Origin: an uncultured Christensenellaceae bacterium
Lineage (GTDB): Bacteria > Bacillota > Clostridia > Christensenellales > Borkfalkiaceae
Assembly: GCA_910589015.1 (NCBI GenBank)
Contig: CAJUSA010000003.1
Coordinates: 124,001-188,000 of the forward strand
Direction: 5' to 3'
Length of the DNA: 64,000 nt
The position numbers and the translations under genes are program-made. Below the pieces are notes generated by a model, which made no database searches, was not told the DNA's origin, and saw nothing but the letters and a program-made list of their open reading frames with translations. Below are positions 49,999 to 58,678 of this stretch, one piece after another. Numbering within the stretch: the stretch's first letter is position 1; each line of letters starts with the position of its first letter.

Positions 49999-51609
49999 AT
50001 GAAACGTTCAAGAGGGTTTGTGTGCGCCGCGCTGGCGGTTACGATTGCCTTTTCGGCGGCGGCGTTTGCCGCATGCGGCGGCGGGGACGACAGTGAAATC
50101 TATGAAGAGGACGAAATCGTGCCCATTGCGCTCCAAGACGATTATGCGGCGGAGAAAGTCGTAACGCAGGGTTTTGCCGTGGGAACGGCGACGGAAGAGA
50201 AGGGCGCCTTCGCGTTGCCGAGGCTCGTGGGCGACAATATGCTGTTGCAGGCGAACGTCGTCAACCGCGTGTGGGGGCAGTCGAGCGAAAACGGCGAAAT
50301 TGCCGCGCAGATCCTTAAAAAAGACGGCAGCGCGGAAGCGGTCTATTACGGAACGGTGCAAAACGGCGTGTTCGAAATCTGGCTGGGCAAGCACGGCTAC
50401 GGGTCGGGTTACGGCTTGCGTCTTGTAACGAAGAGCGGCAAGAGCGTTACCTTGAAGAATGTGGCGTTCGGAGAACTGTGGATCGGCGGCGGACAGTCGA
50501 ATATGGGCTGGACGATGGAACAGTGTTACAGGGGCACGACTTCCCGTCTGCTCTATCAGAAAGAGATCGACTCTTCCGCAAACGACGATATTCGCCTGTT
50601 CCGCGTGTTCTATCATAACAGCGAAGAGCCAACCGACGACGTCGCGAACGCCGACGGCTGGAATACGGCGCAGCCTTCCACCGTGGCGCCGTTCAGCGCG
50701 GCGGGGTATTTCTTCGCAAAAGAGCTGAACGCGCGGTACAACGTGCCCGTCGGCGTCATTCAGTCGTGTATGGGCGGCACGCCTATTCACACTTGGATGC
50801 CCGAGAGCGTTATGAATGAAGCGGTCGGTTCGAGCACGAATGCCGAATATGCCGATTCGCGTTTGTATAACGGCATGATCCACCCGCTCAGAAAGGTCAC
50901 GGCGCGCGGCGTGCTGTGGTATCAGGGCGAAGGCGATTTCAATTCTTATGACGTCAATTACGGTTTGCTCATGAAGGGCTGGCGCGCGGCGTTCGGACGC
51001 GAAAACATGTGGTTTACGACCGTTACGCTGCCCCGCTATCCCGATGCGGATGCATATTTTGCCTGCCGCGAACAGCAGAAAGCGGCTTCCTTGCGCGATC
51101 CTTACGCTACATACAGCGTGAATATCGACTGCGGACTTCTGCCCAAAGACGTGGCGGAAGGCGATACGCTCAATCCGCAGGGGATTCACCCGTACGACAA
51201 AAAGCCGGTCGGCGAGCGCGCCGCACACGTTACGATGCGCGATCTTTACGGAGCGAAGGGCGTTTGGAGCGGACCCGTGCTGAAAAGCGCGAAGATTTCG
51301 GGAAACAAGGTTGTCGTGACCTTTTCGAACGTGGGCAAAGGGCTGGCGTTGCAAGGCAGATTCGGGTTCGAGTTGGCGGATAAATCCAACCCCAAATTAT
51401 TGCATAACGCCGCGGTGCGCGTCGTATCCGAAAACAAAATCGAAGTGTATTGCGATCAGGTGAAAACCCCCGTAAAAATCGTGTACGGGCGCGCGAACGA
51501 CGATCTCGACGCGATCGAAAGCTATGCCGACTGCGTATGCCTTTTTAATACGAAAGGGGATGAAAAAGCGATCGCCTACCCCGCCGAACAATTCGTGTAT
51601 TCTTTTTAA
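49999..51609 (+). CDS. SGNH-type carbohydrate esterase lipoprotein (sialate O-acetylesterase family)
   Basis: 536 residues; signal peptide with lipobox FAAC (Cys26). Nucleophile Ser167 lies in GGGQSNMGW (block I), block III GVLWYQGEGDFN and the C-terminal GIHPYDKKPVGERAA containing His397. At the place where SGNH enzymes have the catalytic Asp (DxxH), the sequence is Gln (QGIH). Acts outside the cell, probably removing O-acetyl groups from the glycan before or during cleavage. Last gene of the locus. SD CGAGGAA. Confidence 0.8.
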   Translation: MKRSRGFVCAALAVTIAFSAAAFAACGGGDDSEIYEEDEIVPIALQDDYAAEKVVTQGFAVGTATEEKGAFALPRLVGDNMLLQANVVNRVWGQSSENGEIAAQILKKDGSAEAVYYGTVQNGVFEIWLGKHGYGSGYGLRLVTKSGKSVTLKNVAFGELWIGGGQSNMGWTMEQCYRGTTSRLLYQKEIDSSANDDIRLFRVFYHNSEEPTDDVANADGWNTAQPSTVAPFSAAGYFFAKELNARYNVPVGVIQSCMGGTPIHTWMPESVMNEAVGSSTNAEYADSRLYNGMIHPLRKVTARGVLWYQGEGDFNSYDVNYGLLMKGWRAAFGRENMWFTTVTLPRYPDADAYFACREQQKAASLRDPYATYSVNIDCGLLPKDVAEGDTLNPQGIHPYDKKPVGERAAHVTMRDLYGAKGVWSGPVLKSAKISGNKVVVTFSNVGKGLALQGRFGFELADKSNPKLLHNAAVRVVSENKIEVYCDQVKTPVKIVYGRANDDLDAIESYADCVCLFNTKGDEKAIAYPAEQFVYSF

Positions 51610-51626
51610 GCTACGGCGCATACAAT

Positions 51627-51655
51627 AAAGACGGACGGATTTTCCGCCCGTCTTT
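51627..51655 (+). terminator. Terminator of the glycan-utilisation operon
   Basis: AAAGACGGACGG/CCGCCCGTCTTT stem with one A-C mismatch and a five-base loop; followed by CGCTTT with only a weak T-run. The stretch 51656-51799 beyond it holds nothing recognisable. Confidence 0.7.
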
Positions 51656-51799
51656 CGCTTTATGGCAAGGTTTCTTCCTTCATGCAAAAGAGGGTGCGGG
51701 TAAAGGCGCAAAGGTGTATTTTTATACCGAAAAAAGCGTGAAAAAATAACAAAAGTGCCAAAATGCACGGAATGAACGGAAAAATTTTCCGCAAAATGC

Positions 51800-51828
51800 T
51801 TGCCAAAATCAAAATGATAGTATATAAT
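51800..51828 (+). promoter_or_regulatory. Promoter of the transglutaminase-like surface protein
   Basis: TTGCCA at 51800-51805, 17-bp spacer, TATAAT at 51823-51828. The predicted transcript starts just ahead of two consecutive leader hairpins. Confidence 0.8.
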
Positions 51829-51845
51829 AAGCCCGTAAATTTCGG

Positions 51846-51886
51846 AACGAGGGACGTCCCTCGTTATCTATGGAAACCCATAGATA
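51846..51886. promoter_or_regulatory. Two consecutive leader stem-loops
   Basis: A perfect 20-base palindrome AACGAGGGACGTCCCTCGTT (51846-51865) is followed at once by TATCTATGG/CCATAGATA with loop AAAC (51865-51886). They lie at the expected 5' end of the mRNA, 40 bases before GGAGG. Possible mRNA stabilisers, or the palindrome may be a protein binding site. Confidence 0.6.
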
Positions 51887-51926
51887 GAAAAAAAATTTAT
51901 CAGGAAAATTTATTTTCGGAGGAATT

Positions 51927-54900
51927 ATGAACTCAGCAACTAAACGGATTGCAACGGTTGGAATTGCGGCGGCTTATGCGCTTACGTTGTTCTCGGGCGC
52001 ACGCCTCTTGCAGCTCGCCGGCGCTGAAACAAACGTGAAGGTTACCGATTATACGTATTTTTACGATAATCTTACGCTGACCGACACGAACGGGAACGAG
52101 CAGGAGTTTAAGCTCGCCAAAAAGTTCTATAAAGCTCTCGACGAAATGAACCGCTCGGGCGACTTTACGGACGGCTTGGTGGAATACTCTCTCACGGAAA
52201 AGAAGATCGTTACGGAAGCCGAGATCCGCGCCTATGCGCAGGACGGCGATCTGACGATCCCCAGAGCGTTCGGCGCGGCGCGCGACGCTTATCTGACCGA
52301 CCACCCCGAAGTGTTTTATATCGACTTTTACAAACTGACGATCAGCGTCGCAACGAAGGGCGGCAAGTGGCACGCTTATATCGACTGCGGCAGAGAAGCC
52401 AACGCCTACCGCGACAACGGCTTCGATACGCCCGAATCGGTTGCGGCGGCGATCAACCGTTATGAAAGCAAGGTCGACGAAATCGTCGGCATTATGAACG
52501 AAAAGCAGGAAACCAACCAGTATTCTGATAGAGACCAATATCTTGCCAAAGAATTGAACCGTTATCTTGCGAATAATATTCAGTACGATTACGGCGCGCT
52601 CGACGGCAAAGACGACGTCGAATATACACCTGCGGCTTATATCAACACCCCTTACGGCGGTCTTGTGGAAGGCAAAGCCGTTTGCGGCGGATTCTCGACG
52701 GCTTATAAAGTCATTATGGATCGCTTGGGCATTCCCTGCATCACCGTAAACGGTTACAGCAATCAAAAAGACGAATACGGCAACGTGAACGGCTCAAGCG
52801 TTTACCATATGTGGAACTACGTTTGGATCGGCACGCCGACGGCGAAGGGCGCGCGTTCGTATGCGGCAAGCGCCGCTTCCAATAACGGCGCGTGGTATTC
52901 GGTGGACGTTACTTGGAACTCCGCGGCGGCTAATCCTTACAGATACACATTATTGAATGAAGCCATCGATGCGGAAAACCACGTTTCGGACGGGGTGATC
53001 TCTTCTTCGGGATACAAGCTGAAATATCCGAAGCTCTCTTCGCATTACTACGGCAGCACGGGCGAAACGGACGGACTTCAGAATTCGAGAACGTATACGC
53101 CCAACGGCGGAGTCGACGATTACGGCAACGATTTGGTGGATAACTACTCTACCGTCAGCTATAACGGCAAGAGCGCGAAAAGACTTCTCGAAGAAGACAA
53201 TCTTTATATCGTGTGCCGTTTTGCCGCCTATGACGGGGAAACTTTGGTTTGGTATCCTTGGACGGCATTGGATCCTTTCCGTGAATATGCGGAACTCGGA
53301 CTTGATAATCCTTACGGCAATATCATTGACGACGGAAACGAAACGACCATTTACGACAATACCTCGATTTATTACACGCAGTTCGCCGTGTTCGATGTTG
53401 CGCCGGATATCGTCTTTCCTGTTCATTCCGAAACGCTCGATATCTATAAAGATTTCTATTTCTATTACAGCGACGATCTCGTAAACAAAAACAAAGCCAT
53501 TGCAATCAACCAAGCGCTTGTAAACGAATCTTACGGCACGTATACGCCGCCTCCTTACGTTCAGTCGTCGAAACCCTATCACGGCGCCGACGTGACGATC
53601 AACGACGGCATGCGCGATCCCACGCAAACCAAAGTCGTTATGGCAGAAAATAAAGCGTTTGTAATCGAAATTACGTACGATGAACCGATTCATATCCTCG
53701 ACGAAAGCAAACCCATCGGTATCGAATTTATGTCGGAGCATTCCAACACAAAAGAATACGCAAAATTCTATCCGCTTGACAAAAAAGGTACGATGGTCGA
53801 GATTGTGGAAAGACCGAGAAATTCGGGCGATCCTACGTTAGTGAAAAATACGATCCGTTTCAAATTCGCTCCCAGCTTGATGTATGAACACAACCGCGAA
53901 GGCTACCACTTCGTGTTCTCCAACGTCGGTTCGGCGAAGGAAGTAACGAGAATGGTAAACGGCAAACCGGTCGTCGAATACTCCAATAAGCTCCTGAATG
54001 CAGCTTATTTCACGTTCAGCAGATTATATTTGGCTTGCCCCGCCCGTTTCAATTACGACGGCAGACTTTGGATCGATTGCTGCGCACAGCCTACGCTCGT
54101 CGCCAACTCCGACCTTTCGGCAATGGAGTTCAAAGACGAAAAGGGAGAGAGCACCTTCTCCGAGCACGAAAGAAGCCAGATGATGCTCGTTGCGGAAAAA
54201 GCCAATGACGAAACCGTTAACGACATGCTTAACGAAATCACCGGCGACAGCAATATCAACGTCGATGCGAGCGACATTAAAAAGAGCGAAACGTACGATA
54301 TTTCGTTGCAGATCTGCGGCAAATATCCGACCATTCCCGACGGAAGCTATGTAAAAATCGCGCTTGGGTTCCCCGAAGGCTACGGTCCGGAAGACGAAGG
54401 CGTTACCTTCAAACTCTTCCACCGCAAGCACCAGGGCGGCGGCGTGTATGTCATCGAAGAAGTTCCTTGCGTCGTAACGAAGTTCGGTATCGTTGCTACG
54501 GTAACGAGTTTCTCGCCTTACATGGTCGCGGTGGTCGATGCGGATAAAGCAACCGACAAAACGGTATTTGCCAGCATCGAAGGCAAGGGCGGCAAGCTCA
54601 CCATCGAAGACGGTAAGATTCAATCGCTCAATGAAGTCAAAAATAGCTACACGTATACCATTCAGCCCGAAGAAGGTTACAGAATTTACAGCGTGAAACT
54701 CAACGGCGTGGAAGTAAAAGACCGCGTGCAGAACGGACAGCTTACGCTCACTTACGAAGAGTTGCAGAGCAACAACGAGTTGGTGATCCAGTATATTTCC
54801 GACGCGGCTGCGCAGCGTTATGAAGAGAAGGGCTTAGAGATCGTTGAACCCGTTAAGGTTTACGTTCCCGCTACGGGATTCGATCCCATTGAACCGCCCG

Positions 54901-55019
54901 CGAACAACAACACGCTTGTGATTGTTTGCTCGGTGGTTGCGGTGTTGGCGCTTGCAGGCGCGGCGGCGGTGATTTCCGTGTTCGTGGTGCGCAACAAGAA
55001 ACAAAAGGGAAAGAAATAA
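51927..55019 (+). CDS. Large surface protein with transglutaminase-like domain
   Basis: 1030 residues. Signal peptide (residues ~1-33). Central transglutaminase-like fold with Cys253 in GKAVCGGFS, His294 in SVYHMWNYV and Asp327 in WYSVDVTWN, a complete Cys-His-Asp triad. Then beta-rich regions, and a C-terminal membrane helix (~1000-1022) followed by RNKKQKGKK. It is therefore anchored at the outer face of the membrane. It could cross-link or cleave cell-surface proteins; transglutaminase-like domains often act as proteases. SD GGAGG. Base composition matches the host. Confidence 0.85.
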   Translation: MNSATKRIATVGIAAAYALTLFSGARLLQLAGAETNVKVTDYTYFYDNLTLTDTNGNEQEFKLAKKFYKALDEMNRSGDFTDGLVEYSLTEKKIVTEAEIRAYAQDGDLTIPRAFGAARDAYLTDHPEVFYIDFYKLTISVATKGGKWHAYIDCGREANAYRDNGFDTPESVAAAINRYESKVDEIVGIMNEKQETNQYSDRDQYLAKELNRYLANNIQYDYGALDGKDDVEYTPAAYINTPYGGLVEGKAVCGGFSTAYKVIMDRLGIPCITVNGYSNQKDEYGNVNGSSVYHMWNYVWIGTPTAKGARSYAASAASNNGAWYSVDVTWNSAAANPYRYTLLNEAIDAENHVSDGVISSSGYKLKYPKLSSHYYGSTGETDGLQNSRTYTPNGGVDDYGNDLVDNYSTVSYNGKSAKRLLEEDNLYIVCRFAAYDGETLVWYPWTALDPFREYAELGLDNPYGNIIDDGNETTIYDNTSIYYTQFAVFDVAPDIVFPVHSETLDIYKDFYFYYSDDLVNKNKAIAINQALVNESYGTYTPPPYVQSSKPYHGADVTINDGMRDPTQTKVVMAENKAFVIEITYDEPIHILDESKPIGIEFMSEHSNTKEYAKFYPLDKKGTMVEIVERPRNSGDPTLVKNTIRFKFAPSLMYEHNREGYHFVFSNVGSAKEVTRMVNGKPVVEYSNKLLNAAYFTFSRLYLACPARFNYDGRLWIDCCAQPTLVANSDLSAMEFKDEKGESTFSEHERSQMMLVAEKANDETVNDMLNEITGDSNINVDASDIKKSETYDISLQICGKYPTIPDGSYVKIALGFPEGYGPEDEGVTFKLFHRKHQGGGVYVIEEVPCVVTKFGIVATVTSFSPYMVAVVDADKATDKTVFASIEGKGGKLTIEDGKIQSLNEVKNSYTYTIQPEEGYRIYSVKLNGVEVKDRVQNGQLTLTYEELQSNNELVIQYISDAAAQRYEEKGLEIVEPVKVYVPATGFDPIEPPANNNTLVIVCSVVAVLALAGAAAVISVFVVRNKKQKGKK

Positions 55020-55039
55020 GTTTTTGTTCTAACGAAAAG

Positions 55040-55065
55040 CCGACGGCATTGCCGTCGGTTTTTTT
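55040..55065 (+). terminator. Terminator after the transglutaminase-like gene
   Basis: CCGACGGC/GCCGTCGG stem, loop ATT, followed by seven T residues. Confidence 0.9.
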
Positions 55066-55082
55066 ACTCTTCTCATAGAAGA

Positions 55083-55100
55083 CAGAAAAATTTTTGTTTT
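55083..55100. repeat. Left copy of an 18-bp direct repeat (candidate attL)
   Basis: CAGAAAAATTTTTGTTTT, identical to 62933-62950. The two copies bracket the block of foreign codon use and phage-type genes. AT-rich and partly low complexity, so identity alone is not conclusive. Confidence 0.55.
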
Positions 55101-55161
55101 TGTTATACTACAATAGACTTCGCAGATAAGGCGAGTCGATAATCTTTGAAATCCTTAAATG

Positions 55162-55192
55162 GACTTACCTTAGCTGGTAAGTCTATTTTTTT
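55162..55192 (+). terminator. Terminator or attenuator at the start of the phage-like insert
   Basis: GACTTACC/GGTAAGTC stem with loop TTAGCT, then TA and a T-run. There is no gene between the left repeat and this signal, so it may end a short RNA or regulate the RHH gene. A smaller hairpin (GACTTCGC...GCGAGTC) lies at 55117-55138. Confidence 0.6.
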
Positions 55193-55212
55193 ATTTTCAA
55201 AAGGAGGACAGT

Positions 55213-55407
55213 ATGACAGAGAAAACGATTGCAACAAAGAAACTCAACGCAAAAGACAGGATTTGCGTCAGTGCCTATGTAACGAGAGATATGCACGGTA
55301 AGATTTCTCAGATTGCAAAAAGCAGGGAGCTGGGAATAAGCGACATCGTGCGTGAGGCTGTGCGTGAGTACCTTGCAAAGCAAGAGGCTCTGAAAGCGGA
55401 GGCGTAG
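55213..55407 (+). CDS. Ribbon-helix-helix DNA-binding protein (phage region)
   Basis: 64 residues with the Arc/MetJ/CopG pattern: beta strand DRICVSAYVTRDMHGKISQIAKSRELGISDIVREAVREYL. Probably an early regulator or antitoxin-like protein of the phage-derived element; no toxin partner was recognised. SD AAAGGAGG. Codon choice (GAG, AGG) differs from the host genes. Confidence 0.75.
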   Translation: MTEKTIATKKLNAKDRICVSAYVTRDMHGKISQIAKSRELGISDIVREAVREYLAKQEALKAEA

Positions 55408-55410
55408 GAG

Positions 55411-55776
55411 ATGGACACGAAAACGGTCAAACAAATCAATCAAATAGACGCTAAGCGGCAGCTTTGCTTACCGCTCACTGCTGAGGAGGAGGCTCTGTTT
55501 GAACTTTACGGCATACCTCGCATAATGCAGGTGCAGCCTGCCTCAACCAGAGATAGGTTGGACGAGGTAAAGAAAAAAGCGGTATTCGTTGAGTATTATC
55601 TTTCTCCGCTTTTGAGGGCGGCAGACCTCAGCATTACGGACGCAAAATATAACTTTTACCCTGAGACTAACGAGGAGATTGTAACGGTAACATACAAAAA
55701 CAACTTTACTCGTAATGTCTATGTTACGGCGGATTCGTTCAGGGCGATTATTACCGATGTTATGGCGCAGGTTTAG
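55411..55776 (+). CDS. Hypothetical phage-region protein
   Basis: 121 residues, soluble and mixed alpha/beta. N-terminal part is helical and charged; the C-terminal half (AKYNFYPETNEEIVTVTYKNNFTRNVYVTADSFRAI) has alternating hydrophobic strands. No family recognised. It begins three bases after the RHH gene and belongs to the same early operon. Confidence 0.65.
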   Translation: MDTKTVKQINQIDAKRQLCLPLTAEEEALFELYGIPRIMQVQPASTRDRLDEVKKKAVFVEYYLSPLLRAADLSITDAKYNFYPETNEEIVTVTYKNNFTRNVYVTADSFRAIITDVMAQV

Positions 55777-55790
55777 CGCAGGAGGAAACT

Positions 55791-56243
55791 ATGAATTTTA
55801 TTTACGACGATGGCGGCAGAGAGGCGGCAGGCTTTAAGGGCAAGACAGGAGACTGCGCTTGCAGGGCAATAGCTATTGCAACGCAAATGCCCTACAAAGA
55901 GGTTTATGACCTCATTAACGAATACGGCAAAGCGGAACGTGCAAATCGCAAGTCTCGCCGTGGGAATACCCACAACGGGCATAGGTCAGACGCTCGGACG
56001 GGCGTTTACGCCGATACAATGCGTAAAATTATGGAACGGCTGGGCTGGAAATGGCACCCGACAATGGCAATCGGAAAGGGTTGTACGGTACATCTGCATA
56101 AAGACGAATTGCCGAGCGGACGAATTGTTTGCAATGTTAGTCGTCATTTCGTTGCCGTAATAGACGGTGTTGTTCACGATACATACGACAGTACACGAGA
56201 CGGAAATCGTTGTGTGTACGGATATTATTCAAAAGCAAATTAG
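55791..56243 (+). CDS. Papain-like fold cysteine peptidase (phage-type)
   Basis: 150 residues. GKTGDCACRAIAIA (Cys22), a VSRHFVAVIDG segment (His119) and an Asp soon after (VHDTYDS) give the Cys-His-Asp order of papain-like enzymes. Such proteins are common in clostridial phages and their host function is unclear. SD AGGAGG at a good distance. Same operon as its neighbours. Confidence 0.65.
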   Translation: MNFIYDDGGREAAGFKGKTGDCACRAIAIATQMPYKEVYDLINEYGKAERANRKSRRGNTHNGHRSDARTGVYADTMRKIMERLGWKWHPTMAIGKGCTVHLHKDELPSGRIVCNVSRHFVAVIDGVVHDTYDSTRDGNRCVYGYYSKAN

Positions 56244-56254
56244 GAGGTGCAGAT

Positions 56255-56548
56255 ATGCAAAAGTTGGTCGAACTGAAAAAGGTTGTCTATGCGGAGCTCG
56301 TCGAGAACGAGCAGGCACGACGCAACGATATGGAGCTGTTGCTGGGCGTTTTCAAACGCTTGGGTATCGACACTCGTAAATCGTTTGCAGAGTTGGCAAA
56401 TAGCGGTAAGCTCAGACAGATGGAGAGCATTACCCGTTGTCGCCGCAAATTACAGCAGGAATATCCCGAATTGCGGATAGAGCCCGTTGCAAAGCTCAGG
56501 AACGAGCGACAGCAGGTATTCAAAGACTTTGCGAAAGTAAAGGCATAA
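56255..56548 (+). CDS. Hypothetical phage-region protein, helical
   Basis: 97 residues, strongly helical and basic near the C-terminus (RCRRKLQQEYPELRIE..., KLRNERQQVFKDFAKVKA). ATG 56255 follows TAGGAGG, which overlaps the previous stop. An upstream in-frame start exists inside the preceding gene but has no SD. Function unknown. Confidence 0.65.
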   Translation: MQKLVELKKVVYAELVENEQARRNDMELLLGVFKRLGIDTRKSFAELANSGKLRQMESITRCRRKLQQEYPELRIEPVAKLRNERQQVFKDFAKVKA

Positions 56549-56558
56549 GGCGGCTGTT

Positions 56559-57227
56559 ATGAGCTACGAGGTTATCAAGCTGAGGCATAACTCTCCTGAG
56601 TGGTTGGCTTTCCGCAAAACGGGCATAGGAGCGAGCGAGGCGGCGGCTGTGTTGGGATATTCAAACACCACATCAAATGTTGACCTCTGGGAGCAAAAGG
56701 TGGGGCTGCAAGAGCCGAAAAACCTTGACGACTTAGAGAGGGTGCAGTACGGCATTAAGGCAGAGAAATACCTTGCAGGGCTGTTTGCGTTGCAGTACGC
56801 AGACAGGTACAAAATGAAAATCGACAAAACGGTTGTGTACCGAAAGGACGGTTTTCAGTTTGCGAGCTTAGACGGCGAACTTACAGACATTAAGAGCAAA
56901 GAGCTCGGCGTGTACGAGGGAAAGACCGTCGTCATTGATTCAAGTCAGGCGTGGGAGCATTGGAGAGACCAAATCCCACAAAACTACTACATTCAAAACT
57001 TACACCAAATGCTGGTAACGGGGCGTGAGTTTGTAATCCTGAACGCTGAGTTTCGCTGGACGGAAAGAGACGAGGACGCTCAGGTAAAAACAGAGGGGAA
57101 ACGGTATCTGATATTGCAAAGCCCTGAGGTGCTTGCGGATATGAGACTACTTGACGAGGCGGAGCACGAATTTTGGGGCTATGTAAAGCGCAAAGAGCGT
57201 CCTGCACGGTTACTCCCTCAAATCTAA
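56559..57227 (+). CDS. YqaJ-type phage exonuclease
   Basis: 222 residues. YqaJ/lambda-exonuclease family of PD-(D/E)xK nucleases: GIGASEAAAVLGYS motif at the start, then E near YGIKAEKYLAGL, LDGELTD and EGKTV (residues ~105-125, the D..ExK core), and IPQNYYIQNLHQML, the QxxxQ-like helix. Paired with recT downstream, it would generate single-stranded ends for annealing. SD AAGGCGG is weaker than its neighbours'. Confidence 0.88.
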   Translation: MSYEVIKLRHNSPEWLAFRKTGIGASEAAAVLGYSNTTSNVDLWEQKVGLQEPKNLDDLERVQYGIKAEKYLAGLFALQYADRYKMKIDKTVVYRKDGFQFASLDGELTDIKSKELGVYEGKTVVIDSSQAWEHWRDQIPQNYYIQNLHQMLVTGREFVILNAEFRWTERDEDAQVKTEGKRYLILQSPEVLADMRLLDEAEHEFWGYVKRKERPARLLPQI

Positions 57228-57256
57228 GAAATCAATTAAAATCGGAGGATATTTTT

Positions 57257-58081
57257 ATGGCAAACGAATTAACACTGAGGCTGGAAACACCTATTGAAAA
57301 ATTGGTGCCTGCTATGATTGCGTTTAACAACGCAGAGCTGATGGAGGGCGTTAAGGCAAGGCTCGTTGCCTATCAGGGCAAGACCTACGACGCAGAATCC
57401 ATCAATGAGGCGAGAGGAGACCGCTCTACGCTTAACAAATTCTCGAAAGCTCTCAACGACGAGCGTCTGAGGATTAAGAAAATTTATACTATGCCGTTAG
57501 ACAAATTCACGAAAGAGATTAACGAGGTTATTGCTGTCGTGGATTCGTGTACGGCGGAAATCGACGCACAGGTAAAGGCGTGGGAGAACGGCTGCAAAGA
57601 GCGTAAACTTGCGGAAATTAAGGCGTATTTTGCAGAGGTTTTTCCTGCCGAGCTCAGTGCGTTTATTTCTTACGAAAAAATCCATCAAAACGAGTGGCTT
57701 AACGCCAGCAAGAGTATGGCGGCGATTAAAAAAGAGATTAACGCTACCATCGAGAAAATCAAGACGGAGCTTGCTACTATCGAGGCGTTGGGCGGCGATA
57801 CGGTTGCTATCAAGCAGAAATACTTTGAGGATTTAAGCCTCGCAAACGCTATCACGGAGCATAAGCGCATAGAGGCTGAAAAACAGCGCATAGCGGCTCA
57901 GGAGGCGGCGGTGGCGCAACAGGCGGCGGAGATTAAGAGCGAGGCACCTGCGCCCGTTCCTGAGCCTGTGGCAGAGGAAAAGACTTATACGCTCGCCTTT
58001 AAGGTAATAGGTACGGCGGCGCAGCTCAACGCCCTTAAAGCGTTTATGTCGGAAAACAAAATCAAATTTGAAAGAGCCTAA
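57257..58081 (+). CDS. DUF1351 phage protein
   Basis: 274 residues, helical and Glu/Lys-rich, with an N-terminal region of DUF1351 (RLVAYQGKTYDAESINEARGDRSTLNKFSKALNDERLRIKK) that is usually found between YqaJ and RecT genes. An Ala/Pro linker (AEIKSEAPAPVPEPVAEE) precedes a C-terminal ferredoxin-like module (YTLAFKVIGTAAQLNALKAFMSENKIKFE). Start ATG 57257 with GGAGG. Likely part of the recombination module. Confidence 0.8.
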   Translation: MANELTLRLETPIEKLVPAMIAFNNAELMEGVKARLVAYQGKTYDAESINEARGDRSTLNKFSKALNDERLRIKKIYTMPLDKFTKEINEVIAVVDSCTAEIDAQVKAWENGCKERKLAEIKAYFAEVFPAELSAFISYEKIHQNEWLNASKSMAAIKKEINATIEKIKTELATIEALGGDTVAIKQKYFEDLSLANAITEHKRIEAEKQRIAAQEAAVAQQAAEIKSEAPAPVPEPVAEEKTYTLAFKVIGTAAQLNALKAFMSENKIKFERA

Positions 58082-58096
58082 CAGGAGGATATAAAA

Positions 58097-58410
58097 ATGG
58101 CTGTCAAAAATTCTTTACAAAAAGCAAATAACGAACAGGGCGGAAAGCTCACTATTTCGGGGTATCTCGGACAGGAGAAAATCAAGACTTGGATTAACGG
58201 TATGATAGGCACGGAAAAAGAGGCGCAAAAATTCATTTCGTCCATCATTTCCGCTGTATCTACTACACCTGCATTACAGGGTACACAGGAAAAGCCTACC
58301 GATATGAACACCATCGTATCTGCCGCACTGTTGGCAAACGCTCTGGATTTGAGCTTGTCGCCTCAGCTCGGTTTGGCTTATATGGTACCGTTTGAGGACA
58401 ATACCCGACG
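58097..58410 (+). pseudogene. recT: recT, N-terminal fragment
   Basis: Phage annealase fragment. The first ~100 residues are typical RecT (ISGYLGQEKIKTWINGMIG, ISSIISAVSTTPALQ, AALLANALDLSLSPQLGLAYMVPF), then the frame ends after a few unrelated codons at 58432. Full RecT proteins are about 270-300 residues, so two thirds are missing. The sequence after about 58410 belongs to a different frame and protein. Its SD AGGAGG is intact. Confidence 0.85.
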
Positions 58411-58619
58411 ACAAACCGCTAACCATAGGTAGCGCAAAGATTCAAACAGGGGATTTTTGGGAGACAGTATCGCATTTTTTCAGGAATAGTGATACTCTCC
58501 GAGAGTTGTCTGAGGCAATACAAGGCGTAGAGGTAAAATGCTCTCGTGGCGAGGTGCGTAACAAACAGAACTATTTAATTTCAACGCTGTATAATACGGC
58601 GAAAATGAGCGGAGCATAA
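58404..58619 (+). pseudogene. C-terminal fragment of another phage gene fused to recT
   Basis: Frame +2 relative to recT from about 58404: PDDKPLTIGSAKIQ... ending in ISTLYNTAKMSGA and TAA. It has no SD of its own and begins inside the recT frame; the content is unlike RecT. This looks like the tail of a separate gene joined by a deletion. From 58620 to 58678 there is nothing but the ribosome binding site of the next gene. Confidence 0.6.
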
Positions 58620-58678
58620 CGCAGTCGTTCTGGGCTGCGGCACCGTATAAAATCACTTATTAAATCAGGAGAATTTTT

